A stretch of 5,628 nucleotides of DNA from Pleurocapsa sp. MO_226.B13. Lineage in GTDB: Bacteria; Cyanobacteriota; Cyanobacteriia; Cyanobacteriales; Xenococcaceae. Location of the stretch: NCBI GenBank assembly GCA_030064795.1, contig JASJEI010000547.1:1-5628 (forward strand), read 5' to 3'. Of the stretch, positions 1 through 5,628 are shown in pieces. The notes under the pieces are model-generated. The model worked only from the letters and a program-made list of their open reading frames with translations, ran no database searches and was not told where the DNA came from. The position numbers were made by a program, and so were the translations under genes. Position 1 is the stretch's first letter. Each line of letters starts with the position of its first letter.

Positions 1-444
1 ACTAAATTCAGTATTGCCGTCGAATAACAAACTATCTGCTGTACTGGCAAAAAACGAACCACCAAGATTTAAACTAGCATTTGGTCCGAATATTATCCCG
101 TTAGGATTTATCAGAAATAGATTAGCCGTAGCATTAGCACCAATTAAACCATCGATGTCGGAAATATTACTACCCGTTACTCGACTGAAGATATTGGCAA
201 TATCGGTAGCATTATTAAACAATGCCGAACCGTTTGTCGGCACAGAAAATTCATCAAAACTATGAAATAGATTATCACCAACGCGATCGCCCTGGTTAAT
301 GATAAAATCATTCCCATCCTGGTTAACAATTGTCGATGTTGTACCGTCTGGGGTGACTTGTGCTTTAGCAGTTAAGGCAAATAAGCAGCCAAGGGTAGCT
401 AAAGGTAATGTGAAGAAGAAGGTAGAGATAAAAGCCCGTTGCAT
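1..444 (-). CDS. TPS-family filamentous haemagglutinin-like exoprotein, N-terminal part (runs off left edge)
   Basis: The first 148 codons of a secreted TpsA-type exoprotein; the C-terminus lies outside the window. The ATG at 444-442 opens a typical signal peptide: short basic start (MQRA), hydrophobic core (residues 5-24), then TAKA before Q29 as the probable Sec cleavage site. The mature start has the cyanobacterial TPS consensus: [15 protein letters not shown] (33-47), [13 protein letters not shown] (58-70), [20 protein letters not shown] (84-103), [13 protein letters not shown] (108-120) and [15 protein letters not shown] (127-141). NPNGI (113-117) is the motif known from FhaB-type TPS domains. 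In this family the domain is recognised by the POTRA domains of a TpsB pore and seeds beta-helix folding outside the cell. No Shine-Dalgarno sequence is seen before the ATG. Frame and start are well supported by the homology with the gene at 1545-5628; the ligand or role (adhesion, surface layer, biofilm) cannot be told from this part. Confidence 0.93.
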   Translation of the reverse strand, partial: MQRAFISTFFFTLPLATLGCLFALTAKAQVTPDGTTSTIVNQDGNDFIINQGDRVGDNLFHSFDEFSVPTNGSALFNNATDIANIFSRVTGSNISDIDGLIGANATANLFLINPNGIIFGPNASLNLGGSFFASTADSLLFDGNTEFS

Positions 445-547
445 GACAATAGACTTATAAATAGTTATATCAAAACTATAAAGTTTTTTAGTTGATTCAA
501 TTAATAATTTCTTTTACAACTTACTTTCTCTGGGATTTTTTTATGGT
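445..547. other. AT-rich intergenic spacer upstream of exoprotein start
   Basis: A 103-base spacer between the protease stop codon and the exoprotein start. It is very AT-rich and probably holds the exoprotein promoter, but I find no convincing -35/-10 pair. Two small dyads are visible: aaaact-ataa-agtttt at 472-487, and ttgattcaa at 492-500, about 50 bases before the ATG. No rho-independent terminator is seen after the protease gene, so read-through from that pair into the exoprotein gene is possible. Confidence 0.4.
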
Positions 548-949
548 CTAACTTTCTAGCCTTATTTCTCTTTTAGCGACATCGATTACTGCTTTGACTT
601 CTGTAAGAAAATCCATTCCCAATAAGCCATCTGTAAAGCTACTGGCTGGTAAATCTAGTCCCACTACAGGATAATTTTCGCGCTTTATTCCTAAACAGTT
701 AAACCAAGGTACGACTATTATCGGTACGGCGATCGCTCCATTAGCTGTGACCATCTTTTTTTTCGTTTTAGGTTGGTCTAAATTACAGCCGATACGTTGC
801 CAGATTGGTATGGCTAAAACGGTGTAGCTTGCCCCTGTATCTATCAACAGCCTGACTAGTAACGGTGTATCTTTATTGCGTCCCACAGCAGCCCTTAACC
901 ACAGTACATTTTGCTCTCGTTGAAGGCGATAAATCTTCTTATTGCTCAT
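548..949 (-). CDS. Retropepsin-like (clan AA) aspartic protease, 133 aa
   Basis: A small single-lobe aspartic protease. The catalytic motif is LLIDTGAS (residues 34-41), with Asp37 as the predicted catalytic aspartate. The second conserved element, hydrophobic-hydrophobic-Gly, is DGLLGMDFL (107-115). Between them VTANGAIAVPIIVVPW (67-82) fits the flap and following strands. In the clan AA/retropepsin family one such lobe is half an enzyme, so it should act as a homodimer. The full length fits a stand-alone bacterial single-domain enzyme and not a piece of a polyprotein. No signal peptide or membrane segment is seen, so a cytoplasmic location is inferred. Its ATG overlaps the stop codon of the upstream 75-residue gene (ATGA at 949-946), which points to translational coupling; there is no separate Shine-Dalgarno. 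The substrate is unknown. A HIP1 site lies inside the gene at 729-736. Confidence 0.88.
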   Translation of the reverse strand: MSNKKIYRLQREQNVLWLRAAVGRNKDTPLLVRLLIDTGASYTVLAIPIWQRIGCNLDQPKTKKKMVTANGAIAVPIIVVPWFNCLGIKRENYPVVGLDLPASSFTDGLLGMDFLTEVKAVIDVAKREIRLES

Positions 950-1173
950 AAAATAAAGGCTATGTCTTCAGGAACTTGACCCATATATTCAATTGCTAAG
1001 GGTTGCTCTGTTGTTGATTCTAAGGCTTGATATATATCTTCTTTATTAGCAGAATGAGCTAATACTTTGCCCTCAATTACTTGTAAATCTTCATCGGTTT
1101 TAGTGTAGGCAATCAATACCCACTCTCCATCATAATTGTGCTTGATTTCTGCAAAAGTCATAATCTCCGTCAT
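946..1173 (-). CDS. Small acidic protein of unknown function, coupled to the aspartic protease (75 aa)
   Basis: I do not recognise a named domain. The 75-residue protein is acidic, has no signal peptide or membrane segment, and reads as a small alpha/beta fold: a strand-like WVLIAYTKTDEDLQVIEGKV (residues 18-37), a helix-like NKEDIYQALES (43-53), and a C-terminal strand with PLAIEYMGQVPEDIAFIL (58-75). Short proteins of this look, with 'WVLI.YT..DE.L.V..G.V.AHS' and 'IEY.G.VPE', are to my recollection common in cyanobacteria next to retropepsin-like proteases; a search should confirm this. The ATG at 1173-1171 is chosen because ggggag (minus strand, 1187-1182) lies 8 bases upstream; the second ATG, at codon 5, has a worse spacing. 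The stop overlaps the protease start by 4 bases, so the two are one operon. It could be a protease partner, inhibitor or regulator; this is inference only. Confidence 0.8.
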   Translation of the reverse strand: MTEIMTFAEIKHNYDGEWVLIAYTKTDEDLQVIEGKVLAHSANKEDIYQALESTTEQPLAIEYMGQVPEDIAFIL

Positions 1174-1181
1174 TGCCGTTT

Positions 1182-1187
1182 CTCCCC
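1182..1187 (-). promoter_or_regulatory. Ribosome binding site of the 75-residue gene
   Basis: GGGGAG on the minus strand with 8 bases before ATG. It is the only clear Shine-Dalgarno sequence in the window and decides the start of the two-gene unit. The AT-rich stretch just upstream (about 1195-1235) includes AATATAAATATAG, which could contain a -10 element, but no paired -35 is evident. Confidence 0.6.
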
Positions 1188-1229
1188 AAATTGCAATTAA
1201 CTTTACCTTCTATATTTATATTCTATTGA

Positions 1230-1427
1230 TTAGTGCCTATTGCGATCGCCCTGGTTAATCATAAAATCATTCCCATCCTGGTTAACGATTGTCGATGTCG
1301 TTCCGTCTTCTACTACTTGTGCTTCCGCTCTTGAAGTAATTAAACAACTAAGAGTAGCAAGAGGTAAAGTTAAATATAAAAGCGAGCGCGCGATCGCCCA
1401 GCCTTGGAATTTTATAATCTTAGACAT
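1230..1427 (-). pseudogene. Truncated exoprotein start: signal peptide plus first residues of a TPS domain
   Basis: A 65-codon frame that begins exactly like the neighbouring exoproteins and then breaks off. Residues 1-36 form an intact signal peptide: basic N-terminus with Lys3, Lys6 and Arg14, core LLYLTLPLATLSCLI, and AEA before Q37 as cleavage site. Residues 41-62 match residues 33-54 of the exoprotein at 1-444 with one difference (Met for Ile). Homology then ends: after the HIP1 site at 1242-1249 the frame adds Asn-Arg-His and a TAG/TAA-rich AT stretch. With one extra base after HIP1 the next codons would read IGTN, against VGDN in the intact gene, so a small frameshift followed by deletion is possible. 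A whole TPS domain is about 250 residues, so this piece cannot be a working exoprotein; if translated it would release a peptide of about 29 residues. The start codon has no obvious Shine-Dalgarno. I call it a remnant, not a functional small gene. Confidence 0.8.
1242..1249. repeat. HIP1 octamer at the break point of the truncated exoprotein start
   Basis: gcgatcgc, the highly iterated palindrome of cyanobacterial genomes. It encodes the GDR/N end of the homologous stretch in the remnant. The matching copy in the intact gene is at 283-290; further copies are at 729-736 (in the protease) and 1390-1397 (in the remnant's signal peptide). None occurs between 1400 and 5628. Confidence 0.9.
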
Positions 1428-1500
1428 AATGAGTTTTGTTAGTAGTCAAATTGGCTTTAATACATTTGAATTAATCAAACTTTGAAAGACTTTATTGATT
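1428..1500. other. AT-rich spacer upstream of the truncated exoprotein start
   Basis: No gene is seen. It would be the former promoter region of the remnant. A dyad tttga-attaa-tcaaa lies at 1465-1479, about 40-50 bases before the ATG, at a place similar to the ttgattcaa dyad before the intact exoprotein start. No paired -35/-10 is clear. Confidence 0.3.
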
Positions 1501-1550
1501 TTTCCCCCAGAATTGGGGGCTAGGGAGCAATTCAGAATTGGTGGTTAAGG
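1501..1550. repeat. Imperfect 25-bp-period repeat with hairpin, overlapping the 3' end of the large exoprotein gene
   Basis: cagaattgggggctaggg at 1508-1525 recurs as cagaattggtggttaagg at 1533-1550 (15 of 18 bases identical, 25-base period). The first copy sits in a GC hairpin, ccccc (1504-1508) and ggggg (1515-1519) around a 6-base loop. The second contains caattc-a-gaattg (1528-1540). The second copy covers the stop codon (1545-1547) and the last Pro codon of the exoprotein. The element resembles short G-rich/C-rich intergenic repeats of cyanobacteria. As a terminator for the exoprotein mRNA the hairpin is in the right place, but on that strand it is followed by an A run and not a U run, so factor-independent termination is doubtful. 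Confidence 0.6.
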
Positions 1551-4500
1551 GGAAATTCCGCTAGAGCAAGTATTGTGGTGATGTTGTCCAGAGCGTTGTA
1601 TTGCTGTATCAGTTGTAGCGTAGGCTGTTAAAGTTACTTCACCTCGATCGTTAAACACCCACCCCATTGCAGGTACGGCTTTTTGTGTTGAGTTTTCTGG
1701 TGGAATATCACTCGCACCTAGTCTATTTTCTTCTCCCCGCCTCCCCCTCTCATCGTTCTCCAGTTTTCCCTTGGAAAAAGGTTCAATTAAATCAACTCTT
1801 ACCCCATCGCTGTTCAGGGTTTCATTGGGGTTAGGAGGTAAACCACCTTTACCCGTAATAATAAATTCACTTCCTATCCCCTGTTCGCAAGGATTTTGGG
1901 ATATCCGATCTGAGGCATCGCCGACAGATGCAGGGAGATTAATTAAGCCACTAGTAGGATCGTCAACAGTGCGGTTAATGATGGTTTCTCCTGATTGTCC
2001 GAATTCAGATGTGACAGTGAAATCGTTGAGTGAATTTGACTCAGCTTCTTCTGCTGAAATTTCTCGAAATTCAATCCCAAAAACTCCAGCAGCAGTAATA
2101 TCAATTCTTCCACCATCACCTTGTTCTGCATTAGCAGTAATGTCACTACCATTAGTACCTGTAGGGGGAAAAGCAAAAAGCAAAAATTCTGTATTGGATA
2201 AGCCCTGGTTGATGTTGATATTGCCCCCATCAGCATCACCAAATGCAGTAGCAGAAACTAAACTTTCGTTTTCTATGCGCCAAGTATCAGATATTTCTAA
2301 GTTGATATTTGCGCCAATATCTCCTTCGCTTATTCCAGTTTCAGCGGTAATTAAACCTCGATTTTGAGACAGAGAATCAGCTTTGATACTGAGATTACCT
2401 GCTTGTCCTTCTGGACTGCTTACGGTTACTGATGCACCATCGGCGATAGTTAAATCTCTAGTTTCCACGTCTAAATCTCCAGCAGTGCCACCATTGGTGG
2501 CTTGAACGAATAAACCTCCTGTACCAGTAAGTTTTACAGAGTCAGTGGCGTTAATAGTCATAGTTCCTGCTTTCCCAGTACTAAAAGTAGCAGCAGATAC
2601 CTCTGCTCCATCTTGAATAGTCAACTGCTCTGTAGAAATTGTTAAGTCGCCAGCAGAACCAAACCCTCTGGTTGCAGTAGACAAGTTACTGGGAAACTGA
2701 CTATCTGAGGCAGTTCCACTTACTTCTACAAACTCAGAAGCATTGACCGTTAAATTTCCTCCAGATCCTTGACTGTTAGCTAGAGTCCCAGCAAATATTT
2801 GCGATCCACCAAGGACAATCAACTGACTAGTATTAATTTGTAGTTCTCCACCATCTCCAGACCCTCCAGTTTGAGTTAATAAACCGTTAACAGCCTGTGC
2901 TGTTGTGTCAAACAACTTCACGAACTCCGAGGCATTTATTGTCAATGAGCCTGCTTGACCTTCTCCAGTAGTAATGGCTCTTACCTGAGAGCCATTACTA
3001 ATTGTAACTTGTCCAGTTTCTAGTGTTAAATTGCCTCCATCCCCCGATTTATCTTGAGTTTCAGCTGATATAACTCCTGCACTTACTGTTATGGAATCGG
3101 AGGCACGAATAAATAAGTCTCCTGCATCTCCAGCAGCACCAATAGTCGAACTGCCTATTATTCCACCATCACTAATGTTTAATCTCTCGGTTTCAATGGT
3201 TAAATCTCCACCATCCCTATCAGGTTCATCAATTACTGAAAGAGTTGCAGAGCTTATAGCACTATTTTCTCCATTAACTTCTACAAATTCAGAAGCACGT
3301 ATAGTCAAATTGCCTGCATCTTTTTCGGTAGAGGTGTTAGAAAAATTAGCTGTTTCTGTAAGGGCAGAATTAGAAAGATTACTTTCTGTTGTTGTTCCTA
3401 TGCCTGCACCATTATTAATACTTAGTTTCTTTGTTTCAATGGTTAAATCTCCCCCTTTTCCAGTTCCTGAATTGACTTGGGCAAATAAACCCCCTGGATT
3501 ATTCAGTTTCACAGAATTGGAGGCACTAACAATCAAATCTCCTGCATCTCCTTCACCATTAGTAGATGCTGACACTATGGCATCATCGATAATCAATTGT
3601 TCTGCCATAATAGTTAAGTTTTGAGCATCTCCAGTACCGAAAGCCTGAGTGGATATTATTGCTCCATCTTCAACAACTAGCTTTCCGGTTTCAATCGTTA
3701 AACTTCCTCCCTCTCCAATTGCATCAGGATTGTCAAAACTAAGCAAACGTCCTGTTTCTGAAAGTATGCTGCTCGAAAACTCATCACCTTCTGCTGAAGT
3801 GCCGATTACTTCCACAGATTCTGAGGCTTTTACTATTAAATTTCCTGCATTGCCTTCACTAAAACCAAAAGTAGAAGAAGATATTTGTGCTCCATCCTTA
3901 ACAACTAACTTACCTGTATCTATTGCTAAATCGCCTGCATCTGATGAACCAGAACCAAGGGTGGCGGTAAACAAACCGCTAGGACCTTGGTCTCCATCTG
4001 TTCCGATTACTTCTACTAATTGTGATGCAATGACTGTCAAAGTTCCCCCTTGTCCTTCCCCAAAAGTACCAGCTTGCACTTGCGAACCATCTTGAATAGT
4101 CAAGCGACCTGTTTCAATTAGCAAATTTCCTCCGCTTCCTGTCGCTTCTTGGTCAACAAAAGTACCCAGTACACTATTTTCGCCTTCATTAGATATACCG
4201 ATGACTTCTACGAAATCTGAAGCGCGGATAGTTACATTACCTCCATTTCCCTGCCCTACAGTGTTAGCATCGAGTTCTGCACCATTAGTTAGAGAAACTG
4301 ACTTTGCTTGAACATTAATATCACCACCTTTCCCAGTCCCAAAAGTATTACTGTTAATATTTGCCTCATTAGTCAAAGAGACAGCATTATTAGCCAAAAT
4401 ATTTATATTACCCGCATTACCTGAAGCAGAAGAAGAGTCTATCAGGTTGGTAACGGTAAAATTACTGCGAGAATCAATTGTGACAGAGCCACTATTTCCA

Positions 4501-5628
4501 GAAAATTCTCCCAACACATTAGTATCATTTGTCTGAATCGACCCCACTTCGATTATTCCACCTGATAAAGATGTATTTGGTTGATACTGATTTGTTAACA
4601 AGACAACTCCATCAGGAGAAATTATAGAAACATCGCCGATAGTAATATCCGCGCTGGTAACTTGAGAATTATCTATATTAGGTATTTCAGAAGACCCTAA
4701 AGGATCGGAAACATCAGAAAAAAATAATCCTTCACCTGTTATGTCAGTGTTCTCAAGTTCAGTATTATCTACTCCTGCTCTTATGTCCAGAGTAGGCTGA
4801 ACGCTACCATCTATAGATATTAATGTTCCATCTGACAAAGTTATGTCTTCCGCAATAAAATCTGACGGATCAAAGCCGATAATTATTATACTGCCAGGAA
4901 TTGTTACACTGCCTCCTGCAAGAATATGCAGGGAATTTCCCAAGTAATTATTAAAACTTACATCACCAAGAGAACGAATAATTGGATCGTTAGGACTAGA
5001 TAAATTTCCTAAATTTCCATTTAACTGTTGGATTTTAAAATTCCCCCCACTCCAATAGTGGGCATCTCCACTGACAGCATTAGCACTGCGTAAAACTAAA
5101 TCACCGCCAGAAAATAAACCACTATTAAGATGGTTTAAAGCAAAAATATCAACGCTTTGATTTCCCTGAACTAGCAATTGACCATTAGCAGCAGCAATAA
5201 AAGGATTGTTTACACTGTCTCTAATCTGAACTGTGTCAGTTGCTTGTAAGGTTAAGTCTCTTCCCGCCTGTAACTGTCCCTGTAAATCCAAATTGCCTCC
5301 AGAGAGAGTAAAATCTTGTTCTACAGCTAAATTTCCTTGATTAACAATATCTCCAGGATTATCGCGAAAATTTAAGCCAATGGGAATACTAACTTCTAAC
5401 AATGGTGGTGCTTGAGGATTGCTAGCACTAAATTCCGCATCCCCTTCAAACAATAAACTATCCGCAGTACTGGCAAAAAACGAACCCCCCAGATCTAGTC
5501 TGGCATTTTCACCAAAGATTATTCCATTAGGATTAATCAGAAATAAATTAGCTGCGCCATTGGCACTAAGTAACCCGTCAATATTAGAAATATTACTACC
5601 CGTTACTCGACTAAAGATATTAGCAATA
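1545..5628 (-). CDS. Large TPS-family beta-helix exoprotein (filamentous haemagglutinin/S-layer-like), 5' end outside window
   Basis: The frame is open to the right edge; 1360 codons are visible and the signal peptide is missing only because the window ends. Starting at the TTG at 5453 would cut off the TPS domain and is wrong. In order (visible numbering): TPS domain 1 to about 90, with [27 protein letters not shown] (31-39) and [15 protein letters not shown], then PIGLNFRDNPGDI; a conserved cyanobacterial block at about 170-250 (GGDLVLRS, GDAHYWSGGNFKI, DPIIRSLGDVSF, LHILAGGSV); about nine beta-helix units at about 400-1095; and a tail with NPCEQG, ITGKGGLPPNPNETL and GWVFNDRGEVTLTA (about 1247-1335). 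In this family Sec exports the protein and a TpsB pore secretes it to the cell surface. No TpsB gene or adhesive motif such as RGD is seen, so adhesin or surface-layer function is inferred from the family. The only cysteines are 1247 and 1354. Ends in TAA at 1547-1545. Confidence 0.95.
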   Translation of the reverse strand, partial: IANIFSRVTGSNISNIDGLLSANGAANLFLINPNGIIFGENARLDLGGSFFASTADSLLFEGDAEFSASNPQAPPLLEVSIPIGLNFRDNPGDIVNQGNLAVEQDFTLSGGNLDLQGQLQAGRDLTLQATDTVQIRDSVNNPFIAAANGQLLVQGNQSVDIFALNHLNSGLFSGGDLVLRSANAVSGDAHYWSGGNFKIQQLNGNLGNLSSPNDPIIRSLGDVSFNNYLGNSLHILAGGSVTIPGSIIIIGFDPSDFIAEDITLSDGTLISIDGSVQPTLDIRAGVDNTELENTDITGEGLFFSDVSDPLGSSEIPNIDNSQVTSADITIGDVSIISPDGVVLLTNQYQPNTSLSGGIIEVGSIQTNDTNVLGEFSGNSGSVTIDSRSNFTVTNLIDSSSASGNAGNINILANNAVSLTNEANINSNTFGTGKGGDINVQAKSVSLTNGAELDANTVGQGNGGNVTIRASDFVEVIGISNEGENSVLGTFVDQEATGSGGNLLIETGRLTIQDGSQVQAGTFGEGQGGTLTVIASQLVEVIGTDGDQGPSGLFTATLGSGSSDAGDLAIDTGKLVVKDGAQISSSTFGFSEGNAGNLIVKASESVEVIGTSAEGDEFSSSILSETGRLLSFDNPDAIGEGGSLTIETGKLVVEDGAIISTQAFGTGDAQNLTIMAEQLIIDDAIVSASTNGEGDAGDLIVSASNSVKLNNPGGLFAQVNSGTGKGGDLTIETKKLSINNGAGIGTTTESNLSNSALTETANFSNTSTEKDAGNLTIRASEFVEVNGENSAISSATLSVIDEPDRDGGDLTIETERLNISDGGIIGSSTIGAAGDAGDLFIRASDSITVSAGVISAETQDKSGDGGNLTLETGQVTISNGSQVRAITTGEGQAGSLTINASEFVKLFDTTAQAVNGLLTQTGGSGDGGELQINTSQLIVLGGSQIFAGTLANSQGSGGNLTVNASEFVEVSGTASDSQFPSNLSTATRGFGSAGDLTISTEQLTIQDGAEVSAATFSTGKAGTMTINATDSVKLTGTGGLFVQATNGGTAGDLDVETRDLTIADGASVTVSSPEGQAGNLSIKADSLSQNRGLITAETGISEGDIGANINLEISDTWRIENESLVSATAFGDADGGNININQGLSNTEFLLFAFPPTGTNGSDITANAEQGDGGRIDITAAGVFGIEFREISAEEAESNSLNDFTVTSEFGQSGETIINRTVDDPTSGLINLPASVGDASDRISQNPCEQGIGSEFIITGKGGLPPNPNETLNSDGVRVDLIEPFSKGKLENDERGRRGEENRLGASDIPPENSTQKAVPAMGWVFNDRGEVTLTAYATTDTAIQRSGQHHHNTCSSGISP
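1722..1752. other. Pyrimidine-rich tract inside the exoprotein tail (charged linker)
   Basis: On the plus strand 1728-1751 is almost all C and T, with one G. In the minus-strand frame it encodes the charged linker NDERGRRGEENRLG, between the two conserved C-terminal blocks (GGLPPNP and GWVFNDRGEV). The linker is unlike the acidic, Gly/Thr/Ser-rich remainder of the protein. It may be an in-frame short repeat that expanded here. A small dyad, ttttcc-ctt-ggaaaa, follows at 1764-1778. Confidence 0.4.
2340..4425 (-). repeat. Protein-level tandem repeats: about nine beta-helix units in the large exoprotein
   Basis: Roughly 70-80-residue units alternate two signatures. One is GGxLTIETxxLTIxDGAxIxAxTFG, for example LLIETGRLTIQDGSQV, LAIDTGKLVVKDGAQI, LTIETGKLVVEDGAII, LTIETERLNISDGGII and LTISTEQLTIQDGAEV. 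The other is AGNLTIxASEFVEVxGT, for example ASDFVEVIGIS, ASESVEVIGTS, ASEFVEVNGEN and ASEFVEVSGTA. I count nine of the first kind. The regular alternation of hydrophobic and small residues with Gly/Asn/Asp turns fits a right-handed parallel beta-helix, the known fold of TPS exoproteins. Unit length varies through loops between the signatures. At DNA level the units are diverged, though short stretches such as aatagtcaa and tccaccatc recur, so the array is old and not freshly amplified. Boundaries are approximate. Confidence 0.8.

Noticed and set aside
14..265. Plus-strand frame of 83 codons
   Set aside because: It lies opposite the clearly homologous TPS domain of the minus-strand exoprotein and has no family features of its own.
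14..444. Lipoprotein signal at Cys20 of the left exoprotein (TLGC)
   Set aside because: The lipobox is poor (Thr at -3), and the TAKA/Q site eight residues later fits a normal Sec signal of a secreted TPS protein; Cys28 in the remnant is similar.
1240..1485. Plus-strand frame of 81 codons
   Set aside because: It is antisense to the exoprotein remnant and its signal peptide; it has no ribosome site or recognisable motif.
1504..1519. Rho-independent terminator
   Set aside because: The GC hairpin is convincing, but no T tract follows it on either strand in the needed direction, so I list it only as part of the repeat element.
1943..2242. Minus-strand frame of 99 codons in another phase
   Set aside because: It is inside the exoprotein frame, which has continuous family homology there; the alternative translation is low-complexity Leu/Val-rich.
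1771..4095. Long plus-strand frames at 1771-2367, 3091-3624 and 3649-4095
   Set aside because: They are antisense shadows of the repeat-rich exoprotein; their Ser/Pro-rich, repetitive translation follows from the Gly/Thr/Asp-rich repeats on the other strand.
2340..4425. CRISPR-like or satellite repeat array
   Set aside because: The periodicity is at protein level with diverged DNA and variable unit length; there are no identical repeats separated by spacers.

Overview
This window looks like cyanobacterial DNA. Four copies of the HIP1 octamer (gcgatcgc) occur in the first 1.4 kb, and the two large reading frames have the conserved N-terminal, middle and C-terminal blocks of cyanobacterial filamentous-haemagglutinin-type exoproteins, often annotated 'filamentous hemagglutinin N-terminal domain' or 'S-layer family'. 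I cannot name the genus. Every gene I can support lies on the minus strand, so transcription runs from the right edge to the left.

Layout in reading direction: (1) 5628-1545 is a long exoprotein gene. Its 5' end lies outside the window and 1360 residues are visible: most of a two-partner-secretion (TPS) domain, a conserved middle block, about nine beta-helix repeat units and a C-terminal tail. (2) 1544-1428 is a spacer with a GC-rich hairpin and an imperfect 25-bp-period repeat that runs over the stop codon. (3) 1427-1230 is a decapitated exoprotein start, with an intact signal peptide and the first residues of a TPS domain. It stops just after a HIP1 site. (4) 1173-548 is a two-gene unit with a 4-base stop/start overlap: a 75-residue acidic protein of unknown function, then a 133-residue retropepsin-like aspartic protease (DTGAS). 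(5) 444-1 is the start of another exoprotein with signal peptide and TPS domain, running off the left edge.

The window therefore holds parts of at least three related exoprotein genes in one orientation. Where genes 1 and 5 overlap in the TPS domain (1-202 against 5427-5628) they align without gaps at about 80% DNA identity by hand count. The secreted products would cross the inner membrane by Sec and the outer membrane through a TpsB (FhaC/ShlB-like) pore; no TpsB gene is present here. The protease pair has no signal peptides and is probably cytoplasmic. Its position between a broken and an intact exoprotein start suggests insertion or rearrangement rather than a role in exoprotein processing.

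The most unusual points are the truncated start ending at HIP1, the protease cassette beside it, the repeat over the stop codon of the large gene, and the lone C-terminal cysteine pair. I see no RNA genes, CRISPR array, transposase or clear origin.
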